The translations under genes and the position numbers were made by a program. 38,489 nt of DNA, taken from the NCBI GenBank assembly GCA_020650975.1, contig JAIPMN010005059.1, positions 1 through 38,489 on the forward strand. The letters run 5' to 3'. This DNA comes from Apostichopus californicus (taxonomy: Eukaryota; Echinodermata; Holothuroidea; Aspidochirotida; Stichopodidae). This document shows, piece after piece, positions 11,994 to 24,000 of the stretch (the first letter of the stretch is position 1; every line of letters begins with the position of its first letter). The notes under the pieces are model-generated. The model was not told where the DNA came from, did no database searches, and saw nothing but the letters and a program-made list of their open reading frames with translations.

Positions 11994-13800
11994 ATTGATC
12001 GCTTAACTTCGTTCCTTACCCGTTGTACTTGTTTGGACTGCGAGTAAACATTTTAATTATGCCATGTGTCTCATTAAAAGTTTGACAATAGGGGTAACGT
12101 TAACGTGTGTTTTGCACTGGGTCGTGTGCTTGTTAGGGTTTCATTCTTTGTGTGAAGGAAATGGACATGTGTCACATTAAATTGTCATATGTCGGTTAAG
12201 TTGTGCTATGATTAAATTATATATGCATATTAATATGCCCCAGAATTAGAACAAACGTTATGTTAAACGTTATGTTCACAACGTTCTTTTCATCAAAATT
12301 TGCATACATGCCAAAATTGGAAACCATGGCCAGCAGTATCTTGATAACATTTTCATTGGTTATGCAAGCCTAGGATGACATATCCTGACAGCTTTGCTTT
12401 TTGTCAATGCCAATATAGTCTCATAGCTAGGTCTGTATAGTCATATTCATTGTCGATTTCTTCCAATCAGAACATTAGAAAATAACATGTGACACTGGTC
12501 GTCCAATGAGTGCACGAGAAACCGACATATGTCAATTTAATTTAATTGGATATAAGTCGATTTCAGGACTTATGTCACACTATGCGTCGATTTCATCCAA
12601 TTAGAGCACGAGAAACATAAATATGTCAATTTAATTCGACATGTCGATTTCGGGACTTATGGCACACTAGGCGCACCATAAGCGTCCACGTAACTCACCG
12701 GAGAGATTCCAGGTAGCATACGTCCTTTAAAGGACCCATTGACTTATACACACTAAATCACAAAAGTAATGTGGTCTCTAAGTCAAGATAGCTGTCTCAC
12801 TACGCCACCCATCACTGGATAGCTGACAAGCTGGCCTATCATGACACCATCAGTTTTCCATATCATGACCGTGAAGATTTTTCGCTATCAGAGCCTGAAG
12901 TTTTCGTCACTTGTAAACTCTTCACTCAGTAGTAATCAATTTTCGTAAGCTGCTCCTGGGAGACCTAAAGGGGTCTACAATCGCCACAATTGACCCAATC
13001 TTGCACCACATGTACTTCCATTCATGCTCTTCAACATGCATGCCTCATCACTAGATCCGGATTGTTAACATATCAAGAAAGATGTTCTCCTACTACATTT
13101 TGGCACTTTTCCTGAGCTAGGAGAACATATGGGCGGATTGATATAGACTGTAGTAGGAGTATGCCACCTTCCAAAGCTTTGGCAAATTTGTCAAATTTGA
13201 ACGGGCGCCCTCTTTTTAAATTTCAATTTCAATGACCGGGAACTTATGATGTTGTCACACAAGATACGTACAGAATTGTCATCCACATAAGGTAACATTC
13301 AGGCTATTCCACTATACATTACCAATACCAAGAAGACAGAAAACGTAATTCTTTTTTTCGGAGATGGCTTCCATCATAGTCCTTAATTAAGACATTGATG
13401 TCGTTTTATGCTATCCCGTTGCCTAATCATTGTCTTCTATTTTCATGTTAACGATATTGTTTTTAAACTACTACAGTGTGAGTACTGTTTTCGCGAAATA
13501 AATTTTCTCACTGTCTCAGTAGTAGTCCTGTGCCTAAAAGACTTGTAAGTAGGATAGAGAAGCTTGGCTGTAGTATAGAATTCTAACGTTGGACCAAAGT
13601 AGACGGCAAAGTCCAGTCAATAAATTAGCAGCATTTTCGATAGTCTACATAAACATATCCAAGGCTATGCTTCAATCTAGCCAACAACCTTAAAGTTAAA
13701 CACTAAGTTATTGGCCTCAAGTATAGGGATTGGTATAGCAAAACAAACATCCAGGTAGCCAAGGCCTATACTTCTCCAAAAGATTGCTGAGGTTTAATTA
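11994..13800. other. No gene seen; contains a diverged tandem repeat at 12450-12675
   Basis: No convincing exon. The last part of the stretch holds only AT-rich sequence. Confidence 0.5.
12450..12675. repeat. Diverged tandem repeat, period about 75-95 bp
   Basis: Blocks recur in order: gtcgatttcntccaat, agcacgagaaac, atatgtcaatttaatt, gtcgatttc(a/g)ggactta, and (t/g)gcacacta(t/g)gcg. Two copies are clear (about 12501-12584 and 12595-12672) and a third, weaker one starts near 12450. The reverse or related word catatgtcg also occurs near 12187. Confidence 0.6.
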
Positions 13801-13870
13801 TAATAATAATAAATTACATTTATGTAGCGCTTAATACAGCATTTTAAAGCGCTTTACAAAGTAGGAAACC
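13801..13870 (+). repeat. ATT-tailed element with TAGCGC...GCGCTTTACA motif, plus orientation
   Basis: An (ATA/AAT)n run is followed by aattacatttatgtagcgc, about 20 bases and agcgctttacaaag. The same arrangement occurs in the opposite orientation at 27925-27998. This word pair is widespread in invertebrate genomes as part of SINE- or MITE-like repeats. Family not assigned. Confidence 0.5.
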
Positions 13871-14835
13871 AAGGAGAAAAAGGAACTAGGAATCAAACAG
13901 AAATGTATTAAGTTGCATCTTGAAAATACAGAGGGAGGGAGAGTCACGAACGTGAAGTGGGAATCTTAATGTCAATAGGAATTATTTCTGTGGTTGACTG
14001 GAAATTAAACAGGTTTTTAATTTTTGTCTTGCCAGTCTTGTTAAACGAAAAGGTTTAGGCTAGACTTAAACCTAGCCATCACCTATGTATGTATACCAAA
14101 CTTCTGATGGTAGTTTAGGCAACCAGTAGGAACAAAATGGCTAGAATAATGTGAAGCAGTGGCTATTTGATTGTCCCAGTTATCCTGAAATATTTTGTCT
14201 TGACACTTAAGATTATCAAGGAGTATCACAACAGGCTAGGTGTTTTTGTAGCCAAACAAGTATTTCTTTCCATGGAAGTGAAAATATTACGTTAATGTTT
14301 GACAATGAATTCACTACAGGGTTCTTTATTTTCTTTGGCTTGTATATCCAGGCCACACGGCCCAGGGTATAATTTACTGTTTAAATTTTGTATAACTAGC
14401 AGTTTTGAAGCTCTAAAATTTGTCTCATATCAGATATAATAATTCCTGTGATAAAAAAGCTGCTGTACATCTTTATATTTATATAGCAATTCAACCATTT
14501 TGCATGATATAGGCATTTTGCCATGAGATCCTAGATATATTATTCCCTGTGGCCTTGTGTGGGAATAGAAAAATAAAAAAATGGCCACATTTAATCATTC
14601 TCACTAGCAACAATGGTTTGCATATGTTGTTGTCTTGCAGAATACTCCATTCTGTTCTTTGGTACATTTATCACATTTTAGGTTGAATCTGAAGTGTCAT
14701 TAAATTCATTATTTAAATTACAAGAAACAGTTAGACAGTTCTTGTTTACAAGGAACATTGTTTAGCTATGATTTGTTTAAGCCTTTAGTTCACAACAAGA
14801 ATATGTTTGCAGACCTATCCTTTTCTCATTTGCAG
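13871..14835. other. Upstream flank of CEP152, no exon identified
   Basis: The acceptor at 14835 implies an upstream 5' exon, but none is recognised here and no TATA box or clear promoter is visible. Confidence 0.5.
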
Positions 14836-14955
14836 GGCCAAATATGTAATCGTCTGCGGTAGAGACTAAGTACACTTGGTTGATGATACTTGCCTTTATG
14901 AAAAGAAAAGTTGATAGAGTTTCAGAAGATAAACAGAAAGATATTATTGAGAAAG
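14836..14955 (+). other. CEP152: 5' UTR part of the first coding exon of CEP152
   Basis: The coding start is preceded by a good 3' splice site (pyrimidine-rich, ending tttgcag at 14829-14835), so the exon probably starts at 14836 and at least one non-coding exon lies upstream. I could not identify that exon or the promoter. The leader contains an in-frame stop (TGA at 14899) before the ATG at 14956, which fixes the start. The start context has A at -3. An unspliced transcript starting nearby is the alternative. Confidence 0.6.
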
Positions 14956-14984
14956 ATGAACGTAGGAAGCAGCATCAACTTTGA
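14844..14984 (+). promoter_or_regulatory. Upstream ORFs: a start-stop ATG-TAA and a 33-codon uORF overlapping the CEP152 start
   Basis: At 14844-14849 an ATG is followed at once by TAA. At 14883 an ATG opens a 33-codon frame (start MILAFMKRKV, end RRKQHQL) that stops at 14982-14984, in another frame than CEP152 and 29 nt past its ATG at 14956. An overlapping uORF that ends inside the main frame usually lowers main-ORF initiation, which would suit a dosage-sensitive centriole factor. Whether the leader contains this stretch depends on the predicted exon start at 14836. Function is inference. Confidence 0.4.
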
Positions 14985-15051
14985 TGGCAAAGCTTTTGTT
15001 GATCAACAGGAGGCAGAATTAGAGCAAGAAGAAAAGAACAGAGAACAGGAG
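14956..15051 (+). CDS. CEP152: CEP152 coding exon 1 (residues 1-32)
   Basis: Starts MNVGSSINFDG and ends in a Glu-rich stretch, EQEEKNREQE, before donor GAG|gtatta. It leaves in phase 0. This matches the short N-terminus of CEP152, where an SxDF-type start is followed by an acidic/Glu-Lys run leading into the LxxLLT motif. It joins directly in frame to 26140. The intron that follows is about 9.6 kb to the next candidate exon and 11.1 kb to the next conserved one. Confidence 0.85.
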
Positions 15052-18000
15052 GTATTATAATTCATTAGTTAGGATAACTTGACCAGACGTCCCCGATTAT
15101 CGGGGTAGTCCCCTGATTAACAAGTGTCCACGAAAATGTCCCAGATTTATCAAAAAGTCTCGCACAGACAATTGCAGAGATTAAAACAAGAACTATAATT
15201 AATGTAAGGTATAGGACTATCCTTATATATACAAGGAGTAAATACAAGCATGACAGTGTTTCCCACAACATAGAAGTTGTGTTCTCCTGTACTGAACTAT
15301 AGGCCTACTCTTGATTACATCATTTCTGTGCTCTACCAGACATACCCTTTGTGCTCAAAGGGGAGGGGGACACCCCTTGCCCTTAGACTCCTTCCCGGGA
15401 CCACCTACAACATGTTGTCCCAGATTCCTATGTTAAAAATATGGTTACCTTAAGTTATGATCAGAGCTAGGTGGGATAAGTTAGAAAAGAATTTAGGGTG
15501 GTAGATGGAGCAGTAAGTTCAGCAGATTTGGTCCATATATTTGTTAGGATCAGGAAGGTCTGGGAATGAAGACATAAATTGTTGATCAACAGAATTAAGA
15601 GTGGTAAATGAAGCAATAGTCACATAGTTTGAGCAGAACAGGAGGTATGATACAGAATCAGGGATGGATGGTGAAAGCAGTAATTTATTCACAATAACAG
15701 GACAAAAAGGATATATCATTCTGCTAAAATGTTAATTATCATTAGGGATTGTTCATCAACAAAATAAGCACAAAGGGAAATGAAAAGAAATATGAAGGTA
15801 TAGTAATTATGTAACTTACGATCAGGAATGGTAAGAAATTACTTTCCTGATCTGAACCTCATGGGACAGAAAGAAGTTGTTTCAGGGACTGAAAATCTGT
15901 ATACATTCAAAGTGAAATTGTGGGTGTGTATACCAGGAATTGTAAGTTACCTGTGCCTTGAGTGTTGGATAGTTGACCAAAAGCTTGGGTGAAATTTTGA
16001 AATATCAACGGAAGTAGTATGGTGTTCTCAAGTTATTTCACAATGTTTGAGGCTATTCAGGTAAGTGAGGCTGAGTTTTGTTTAATATGGTAAAAGAAAG
16101 GTTGACATTTTTTGGGTGTTCATGCTATTGGCAATTTGACAACTGATGAGAAAGTCCATGTATTCTATGTAATGTTTACATTGCAATGAACAGGTAGGTG
16201 TGAACACCGAACAGGTATATACTGTGTTTAATTTTAATCTGCTGAAGTCCATGTTTTCTATGTAATGTTTACGTTGCAAGCGCAGGTAGGTATGCACTCC
16301 AAACAGTTTTTCTATGTTTATTTAGTCTGCAGAAGTTTATGTATTCTTTGTAATGTTTACATTGCAAAGCCTGGATAGGTGTGAACACCGAACAGGTATA
16401 CTATGTTTATTAATAATCTGCTTAAGTAGACTAGGCTTTGTACAGTACATCTACAGAACTATGAAAATGATTCTCAGTATTGGTGTTTGTTTTGTGAGCC
16501 AACAGACTCTGTCAAAAAATTTAAACATCTGTTGTTACATTTATGAAACAAACTTCAAAAGTTTGTACAAGTGTATCTGATGACAAGAGAACTTACTCTG
16601 CAAAAATAACCAGCTGTGTTAGATTGGATTGAAAAGGTCTCCAGAGGAAAACATTTGTGATCATCATTTGGAAAGATTTTTTGTTAAATTGTCCGTTTCC
16701 CCAATTTTGAAAAAAATTCCCAACTAGAAAAAATAGCAGATTGAGAGTGTGAAAGTGTTTCATTCCATCTCGTGGGAAATTTCAATTACTGTACCGTATA
16801 TTGATATTGTGAATGCACTCGCGGTGAGTTTAACTTCACTGAGCAAGCTGTCGTCTGCAATGTTTTGGAGTTTTCAAGGTAAAACGCAATTAATAGTTTA
16901 TAGAAACTACAATTACAGTAATTATGGAAAAGTACTTTCGTAAATAAAAACAAGTATTATTCACCAAGGGTGTAAACTCATGTCTAATCTGTCCTACCCT
17001 CCATGGTCAGGGACGACGTATGACACGATTGCCCCTTCAGATTTTCTGACGGTAAGTAGCCTAAAACTTTTTCATACTGATAGGGATAAACACCTTGCAA
17101 TTTTCTTTCCCCAGGACTACAACCCTAAACCTCTATATCACATTGTCAATCCATCACATTAATGTGATGGTTTGCTACTCTTAACTTTAAAAATATCATT
17201 CCATGAGATGTCATTCTTGAGATTAAGTCTTTTTGCTCACTGTCACTCACTGATGCACTACTCTGCATCAAAAGATTTACCTATTCATGTTATTGGTGCA
17301 ATTTTACAAAGCCAGTTTCAAATCTTGCAACCAATATGGGGATGAACAAATTTCCAATAGCCATCTACTAGATTATGAGCCTGCTGTATATTATTTTAAC
17401 TATTATGATTATCACTTCTTTCTTTTTGTACTTTCTGGAAGGGTGAATTTTTTAAACTATTTTCTGCTCACCAAGCATCATAATCCGCACACGTACAGCT
17501 AGCTCACATAAGAACCATGAAGGCTTTGTTTTGCTGTGTTTGCATCATCTAGTGTTTATTCATTTTATCTTTCTCATAACACCAGCTGTTGAAACTCTTA
17601 AAACTAGTACGCGCTTACAATTTCTTAGAAACAGTTGGTTTATTTAAAGACATAATCGGCAAACCCTAGCAGGAGAAGAATTGCATGAATTACTGCTCTC
17701 TACATCTGACAGTCATTATGAAAACATTTTAAATCAAAACTTGAAGAACAGACATTGACTTAAAATACATCAGAGAAGCAAGTTTGTTTTTTGGGGATCG
17801 AGTTGGGGTTTTCCTTTTTGCTCCTTCTTTCAGCCTGGAGTCTGAATAATAGAAATATTGATGTGGACTAAGGTAACAATATGTTTATAATAACAGGTCC
17901 AGTTCACCCCTCAACCCCCCAGGTTTGACTTTAATGTGTGAGTACATGTGACTATATCGTTGCATGAATAAACACAATAGGGTAATTGTAATTTGATTAT

Positions 18001-21000
18001 TCATGCATGGCAAGTTAGATATTGGCTAGATCAATAAAGCTTGAAACCAAGCATGCTTGTGACCACAGGATCTATACGGTTCCTGGACTAAGAGGACCAA
18101 GGCAGAGGAATTGATGAGATGAAGATGTGAAACCGCACCCAAACCCACACCTTCCAATCATGTCTTCTGCTCACATTTCATAATGGATAGACTATATCTT
18201 AGGCATGATAAGAGGTGGAGGGGGAGGAGGGGGGGGGGAGTCATAGCACTATAGCCATGGAGCCCATGGTCAGTAAGGGGCCTGAGATCAATTAGATCGC
18301 CCAGAGAAATTACAGATTAAGAATACTGTATTCTCATTTTCATAGCCCATACCAAAGGAAAACTGAAGATTTCAGCAGTGGTCCGTCTTTGGGGCCCGAT
18401 ATGGCTTTCAACTACACTGCACTACCTACCACTGGGAGCACTAGTTCCCAGTGGGAACACTACTTCCCAGTGTGAGCACTGCCTACCAGTGTGAGCACTA
18501 CCTACCAGTGCAAGCACTACCTACCAGTGCCAGCACTGCTTCCCAGTGTGAACACTACAAGTTTACAAGTGCGAGCACTGCTTCCCAGTGTTAGCACTAC
18601 TTGCCAGTGTCAGCACTTCTTCCCAGTGTGAGCACTGCTTCCCAGTGTGAGCACTGCTTCCCAGTGTCAGCACTGCTTCCCAGTGTGAGCACTGCTTCCC
18701 AATGGGTGCATTACTTCCCAGTGGGGAACTACTTTCCAGTGGGGTGCACTACTTCCCAGTGGGAGCACTACTGCCGAAAGAAAGTCTCTTTATGATCAAC
18801 CCTTCAAGATATAATTTGTCTTGACATGGACGTGCCATTTCATTTTGAGGTTACTCACTCTTTCACCTTGGTGGTTTAGCAAAGTCAAGGCTTTTTTAAT
18901 ATTGCCTTCAGCTACATGTAGTCATATGAATGGCAGGGCGGGAAAGGTAATTTGTTCCTATGAGCCTTGGATTAACCTAACTAGTGATGAACAATCAATT
19001 CAAGCCACATCAGAAATCAATAGCATGTGTATTGATTAGAGTTTGAATTCCTACAGATTAAAGAAAGACTTATTCATTGTCTGATCAATGTCTTGGTTTC
19101 CATTACATTGTTCAAAGGAATGCTTACTTTGTCAAAAGCAATAAAAAGTGCTTTCTATTGGGTGATTTTGTATGCATGCGTAACCACAACATTAGCTGTT
19201 AATCCCTTGGAATAGTGTTGGAGCCTGATATCCCTGCGAAATATTGATCCACGGAGAAAGGATTCTGCAGAGGTCTTGTAATGTTTGTAACAGGGTTACT
19301 TCTGGTGAATTTGTGGTTTGAAGTGACTGAGGTGGGAGAGCAGCAGCTTCATTGCTTTATATATAGCTTCGTTTGGTAAAGTTCAGAGGGAAAGTTTTAT
19401 TTATTAATTTATTTATTTATATATTTATTTATTTATTTATTTAACATTAAAGGGTATACTCGGTTAGCGTCAAGCTAATCTGTGCCGAGGCCCTGACTTA
19501 TAAAAACTACGAGTAGAATAAAAATAATATGATCATAATAAAAATAATATAGAATACAAACGTAAACAATAAGACGACAATGAAAAGAAACGAACAAAAC
19601 ATACAAAAATTGACAACATTTGGCATAAAATACAACGTGGAACAATCAATGAAATGATATTAAGAGCATAAGAATTTTAGTTTAAGTCCTGGATAAAATG
19701 TTTAACTTGGTATTTGAGGAGTTGGCATTCTTACACTCCTTTGATAACTCGTTCCACTCCTTTGCAGCAACATATGAAAATGTAATCAGGAAGGGAGAAT
19801 TCATGCTTTCTTCCTAAAGAGAAGAGAGGAGGGAAGGGGTGCGAGAGGGGGGGGGGGAGGCCAAGGAAGGCAGAAGGTTAAATGAAGAGGGAAGGGATGA
19901 GAGGCTTCCTAGACCTAAGTTAGTAACTTATTTATTTCTATGATCTTAACCAGCATTGAATCTGCTACTCGGTTACCTCCAAGAGGGAATATTTTGAATG
20001 GCTCCCATCATGTAACTGTAAATGTGAGAACGGATGACCGTCCATAGAATGAAGTTATCCTATTATCATTGATAAATTTGTATTACGTTAACCATACTTT
20101 GCTTTCATATATGATGGTTAAGTTGACAGTATATATACATGTGCCAGTGTAAGTGGGCAGCCAGGTTGGACAATGTCCTAATGCTCATTCTACTGTTTAG
20201 TGTCCTCCTCTATCATGCTTTATACCACTCATACTGACAGTATGAACAGTACCTTAGAACCCTTTACCTGATAGAAACGTGAATGTACTTAACAGTACTG
20301 AGAAGACAAATTATCCTACCTGGGTGAAGGGGATAATACTGTAAGTGTAACAAACCTGTCTTGATGATAGGTACTATTATTGTCATTTACCAAGTGTTTT
20401 ATGCCAGGTCATCATTCATTATTCCCCCCCCCCCCCTTGCTTCCACCCCCAGTCTTCAACAAATATGCTGGAAAATAATATAAGAGATGATGGGACTTAT
20501 AGAGCTGGTACAATAATAGAAAGATTCTCTCATTAGACCTTTTAATTTCTCATCAAGGTCATGAATGACTGATGTGATCTGACATAACATCAGGCATAAA
20601 TCTACATAAGAAGGGATATTCCTACACACATAGAAAAGACTTGTGTGGCACACCTATTGTCCAAAGGGTTGTCCAATTGTCCATGACGACCGAAATTGCT
20701 GTTTGGACAACAAAATCAGCTTCAGTGCAGGTCATCCAGCTGGCAATTAGTTGTTGACATCAAGTTCAGATTGAACATTAATTAATAAATACCCCCAACT
20801 ATGAAAAATGATAAATTAATAACACCCTCCATTACTTTGGAGACGAACATGTACAGACTCCATCAGACAGTCAGTTTTACTGGCCCAAAGCTTCTATTCA
20901 CCAAATTTACACAACTCTCCTTCAATGTACATTTTGGTCATTCTTTGAACACTATTCTGCTACATTTTATCGGAAACCCAATTTGCTGTTCAGGAAACAA

Positions 21001-24000
21001 CAAAAAACTTAAGGCTCGATTGTCCAAAGAAACAACCAGAAAGTATCCTAAAAAATCCTTAATTACAAGTACTTAGTGAACTTTGTATAGATTTGTATCA
21101 TTCTATGATGAAACAAATAATTAACTCTTCTGTCCTCACAGAAGTAATACTTGATGAGTGGGTAATCACTTATCCTTGGCATTAATGAAGTGCTTTGTAC
21201 TGTCACTTTAACCAGACTAACAACTACAGCTGGGCATAGCCACAGTTTAAGGTAAGACCCATTGTTCCCGTAGCTACCCCATTGGTTCGGTTATTGATTT
21301 ATTGGACAAACCATGTTGTGATTCTTTGCTATTCAGTGGAAAGCCTTACTCCCTGGATAATAGGAAGGGGGAAAAAGAGATTTATTCCTACCTGGAAAGA
21401 GGTTGATTAGACTGGGCTAAACAAAGTTTAGGTTCCACTTTATTGGACCGTTTCTTACCCCATGGTGCTGTCAAAGGAAATACTTGGAAGAGGTTTTAGA
21501 AATCTTGAAACATTTTCTGGAACAGTCTAGTCACAATCCCAGGACCCTGGATGGATCATATTTTAGGAATGATCAATTAATTTATCAGAAACTTGTCTTC
21601 TACATTATCTCGGAAATCATGAAACATTCGGATTGTTTACGTTCGCCAGTGCCGTTTTACAATGTGATCAGTGAACAGTCTGTTTCTGCTATCAGTGATT
21701 GTAGACAGATATTTTTCCACTAGATTTCAAAGTTTTTGTTAAGCTGTTTTCTCTAGCAAGGATTATGTAATTAATAATTATGTGGATCAAATAACTTTTC
21801 TACAGTGATATCTTGTCCTTATGATATCTTGGGATCTCCTTTAACCTCAGTGTGGATATTTGGATACCTGTTGTACGGAGACCAATTCCAGTGTGTCTCA
21901 GTCTAAACTTTGGGGGAGATATTTGCTTAATCTTGTAACCAGGAAATTAATTGTGATTAAAAATGCCTTTGGGACCTTAGAAAGTATTCCATGGGTCCCC
22001 TATTTCAGGTTTTGCAGGCTCTTTCAAGGTAAGTTGAAGTCAATGTAAATTTGTTACTAGAAAGGAACTGAGATATGTTTGTTGTTGTTGTACCATATCC
22101 TAGGAATAATATTCCTGTGTTTCATTTTTCATGTCAATTTGAAGATTTATGGAACTTCTTGAGAATACGATTTTGAAAGATTCTGTATAAAAACTGCATC
22201 AAATTTACAACTGCTTTTGCTTTTATAATAACTGGTTACACTAGTTGCCTCTTCCTTATTGGACAATGCAATTTTACCATTTTAAAGATAATTTGGTTTT
22301 CATGAAACCAGAAATAGTCTTTTTTTCGTATATATGGTTAGAATAAGAAAAGGTTTCTAAAGTATTCCAGTTTGATGTATAGAGTTTGTTTGGAATTTCT
22401 AAATTAAAAATTGCTCGATAAAACACCAAAGTCATTTTTTTTTTAATGTATCCGTTGTTACTCTCCATTTTTTACGCTTTAACTTATAACTAATGAAAAT
22501 CTCTTTAACTAATTATTACAAGCTGGTTCTCTCCCATTGATCATAATTTCCCAGTTACTTTTCTGTATTTTCATTTATTTGTATAATTAATTAACAATTA
22601 GGACTTGTATTGAAGGTATATATACCAAAGCTAGCTAATCCATTGATATTTAAAACAACGCAGCGCTCCTTAAATGTCTCACTTTATTCTGTAGTTCCCT
22701 CAAACAGACAATCAAGTATCTTATTTTCTGCTAATTAGTAATAATAATAATAATCAGCCGGTATTTTACGACGCTTAAGCGACCACAAATGTGGGAGAAA
22801 CCCGCAATGTCTTATGGATTACAACTTACATGTAGGGTGGCTTCCAATTCAACATTTTTAACTCAAATTTGGAATCTGTTCAATTTAGAAAAGTCATTTC
22901 AGATGGGAAAACCACAGATTGTTCTTGGGTGAAAAACCCACCCTATTATGACCCGGCCGGGAATTGAATCCTTAACCTCCCGATTGCTAAGCCTCATTGC
23001 TTCAAAACAAACAACTTCAAGTTTTATGGAGGGAAATTATGTCATGGCAAATCTTAACATCAAGAAGCAAGCCTTAAAATTTTTTTAAAATTTTATAGTG
23101 ATAATAAATTCATTTAAACATTTCCAGTATAATCTAATGTGTTATTACTTAGGCTTGCACCTCACAAATTTTAATCTTTCAAGGACTGCACACAATAATT
23201 GTGACTGAAACAAATACCTTAATGAGTTATAGTAGGTCTAAAACAGAACTAGGAGGAAGCAGTTATCTTATAACTTAAACTCTTTCAAACCAAAACTCAT
23301 TTAATGTACAATGGTTACATTAACATATAAGCACTGTACAGGGTTCCACAATCATTGTAGTTTAGTTATAAGTTCTGTGGGTGATAATGACTTAACAGGA
23401 CTACCTGCTAAGTGCAGGTAGTCCTGCTTAATTGGAGGCTAAGCTTCTTAGGTCTGCTTTTAGATGTATTGATGTCCTAGCAGGTATGGGCAATAATCTT
23501 TAAATAGATCTGTGTTCTTGCCAGAATTGAGACTTTAGAATCAACGGTGACGTAGAGGCAGTACAAAGGAAGACAGTCAGCGTTATATAATTCATCGACA
23601 TGTAAGGATGTCATTGATTGTGAAAATAAAGAGACTGTGCCCACTCTGAAACGCTCAGTTGTACCTTTCTCCCAACGGATTTGGGCAGTCTCTGGAACTA
23701 ACCGTGTTACGTCAATTGCAGACAATATCAGGTGGTGCAAAGAGAGAGAGAGAAAGGAGAAAACAAAACGTGAACTAGTTTAGATGTGTATAAAGGTTTA
23801 AGCATCACTCTGATGCTTGATTGATAAGGGGGGGGGGGGGATCAAAAATAAATAAATAGGAATTATTAAAGGTCAACAGTGTAGTCCCCAGTTTTAGCAT
23901 GCTAATAATTGCTAGACAATCATAAAAATCCTTTCCAGAGGCTTTCTTGCACGCACCAAATATATAGTATCATGGCACCGCTAAAGTGAGCATAGAATCT

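Noticed and set aside
16040-16060. ttcag|gtaagt donor as the end of a CEP152 exon
   Set aside because: No convincing acceptor lies upstream of it at the right phase.
16980-17046. Possible exon MSNLSYPPWSGTTYD followed by a gtaagt donor at 17047
   Set aside because: In the phase needed between exon 1 and 24697 it meets a stop codon, and no homology supports it.
18422-18774. CRISPR-like regular repeats
   Set aside because: Units are contiguous without unique spacers, and the window is plainly eukaryotic.
18601-18795. Cys/His-containing repeat peptide (CEHCFP)
   Set aside because: Product of the 19-bp minisatellite read in three frames, not a zinc-finger gene.
23477-23740. Frames open on both strands with less AT-like composition
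   Set aside because: No recognised motif, no splice context, and both strands open, which is typical of chance.
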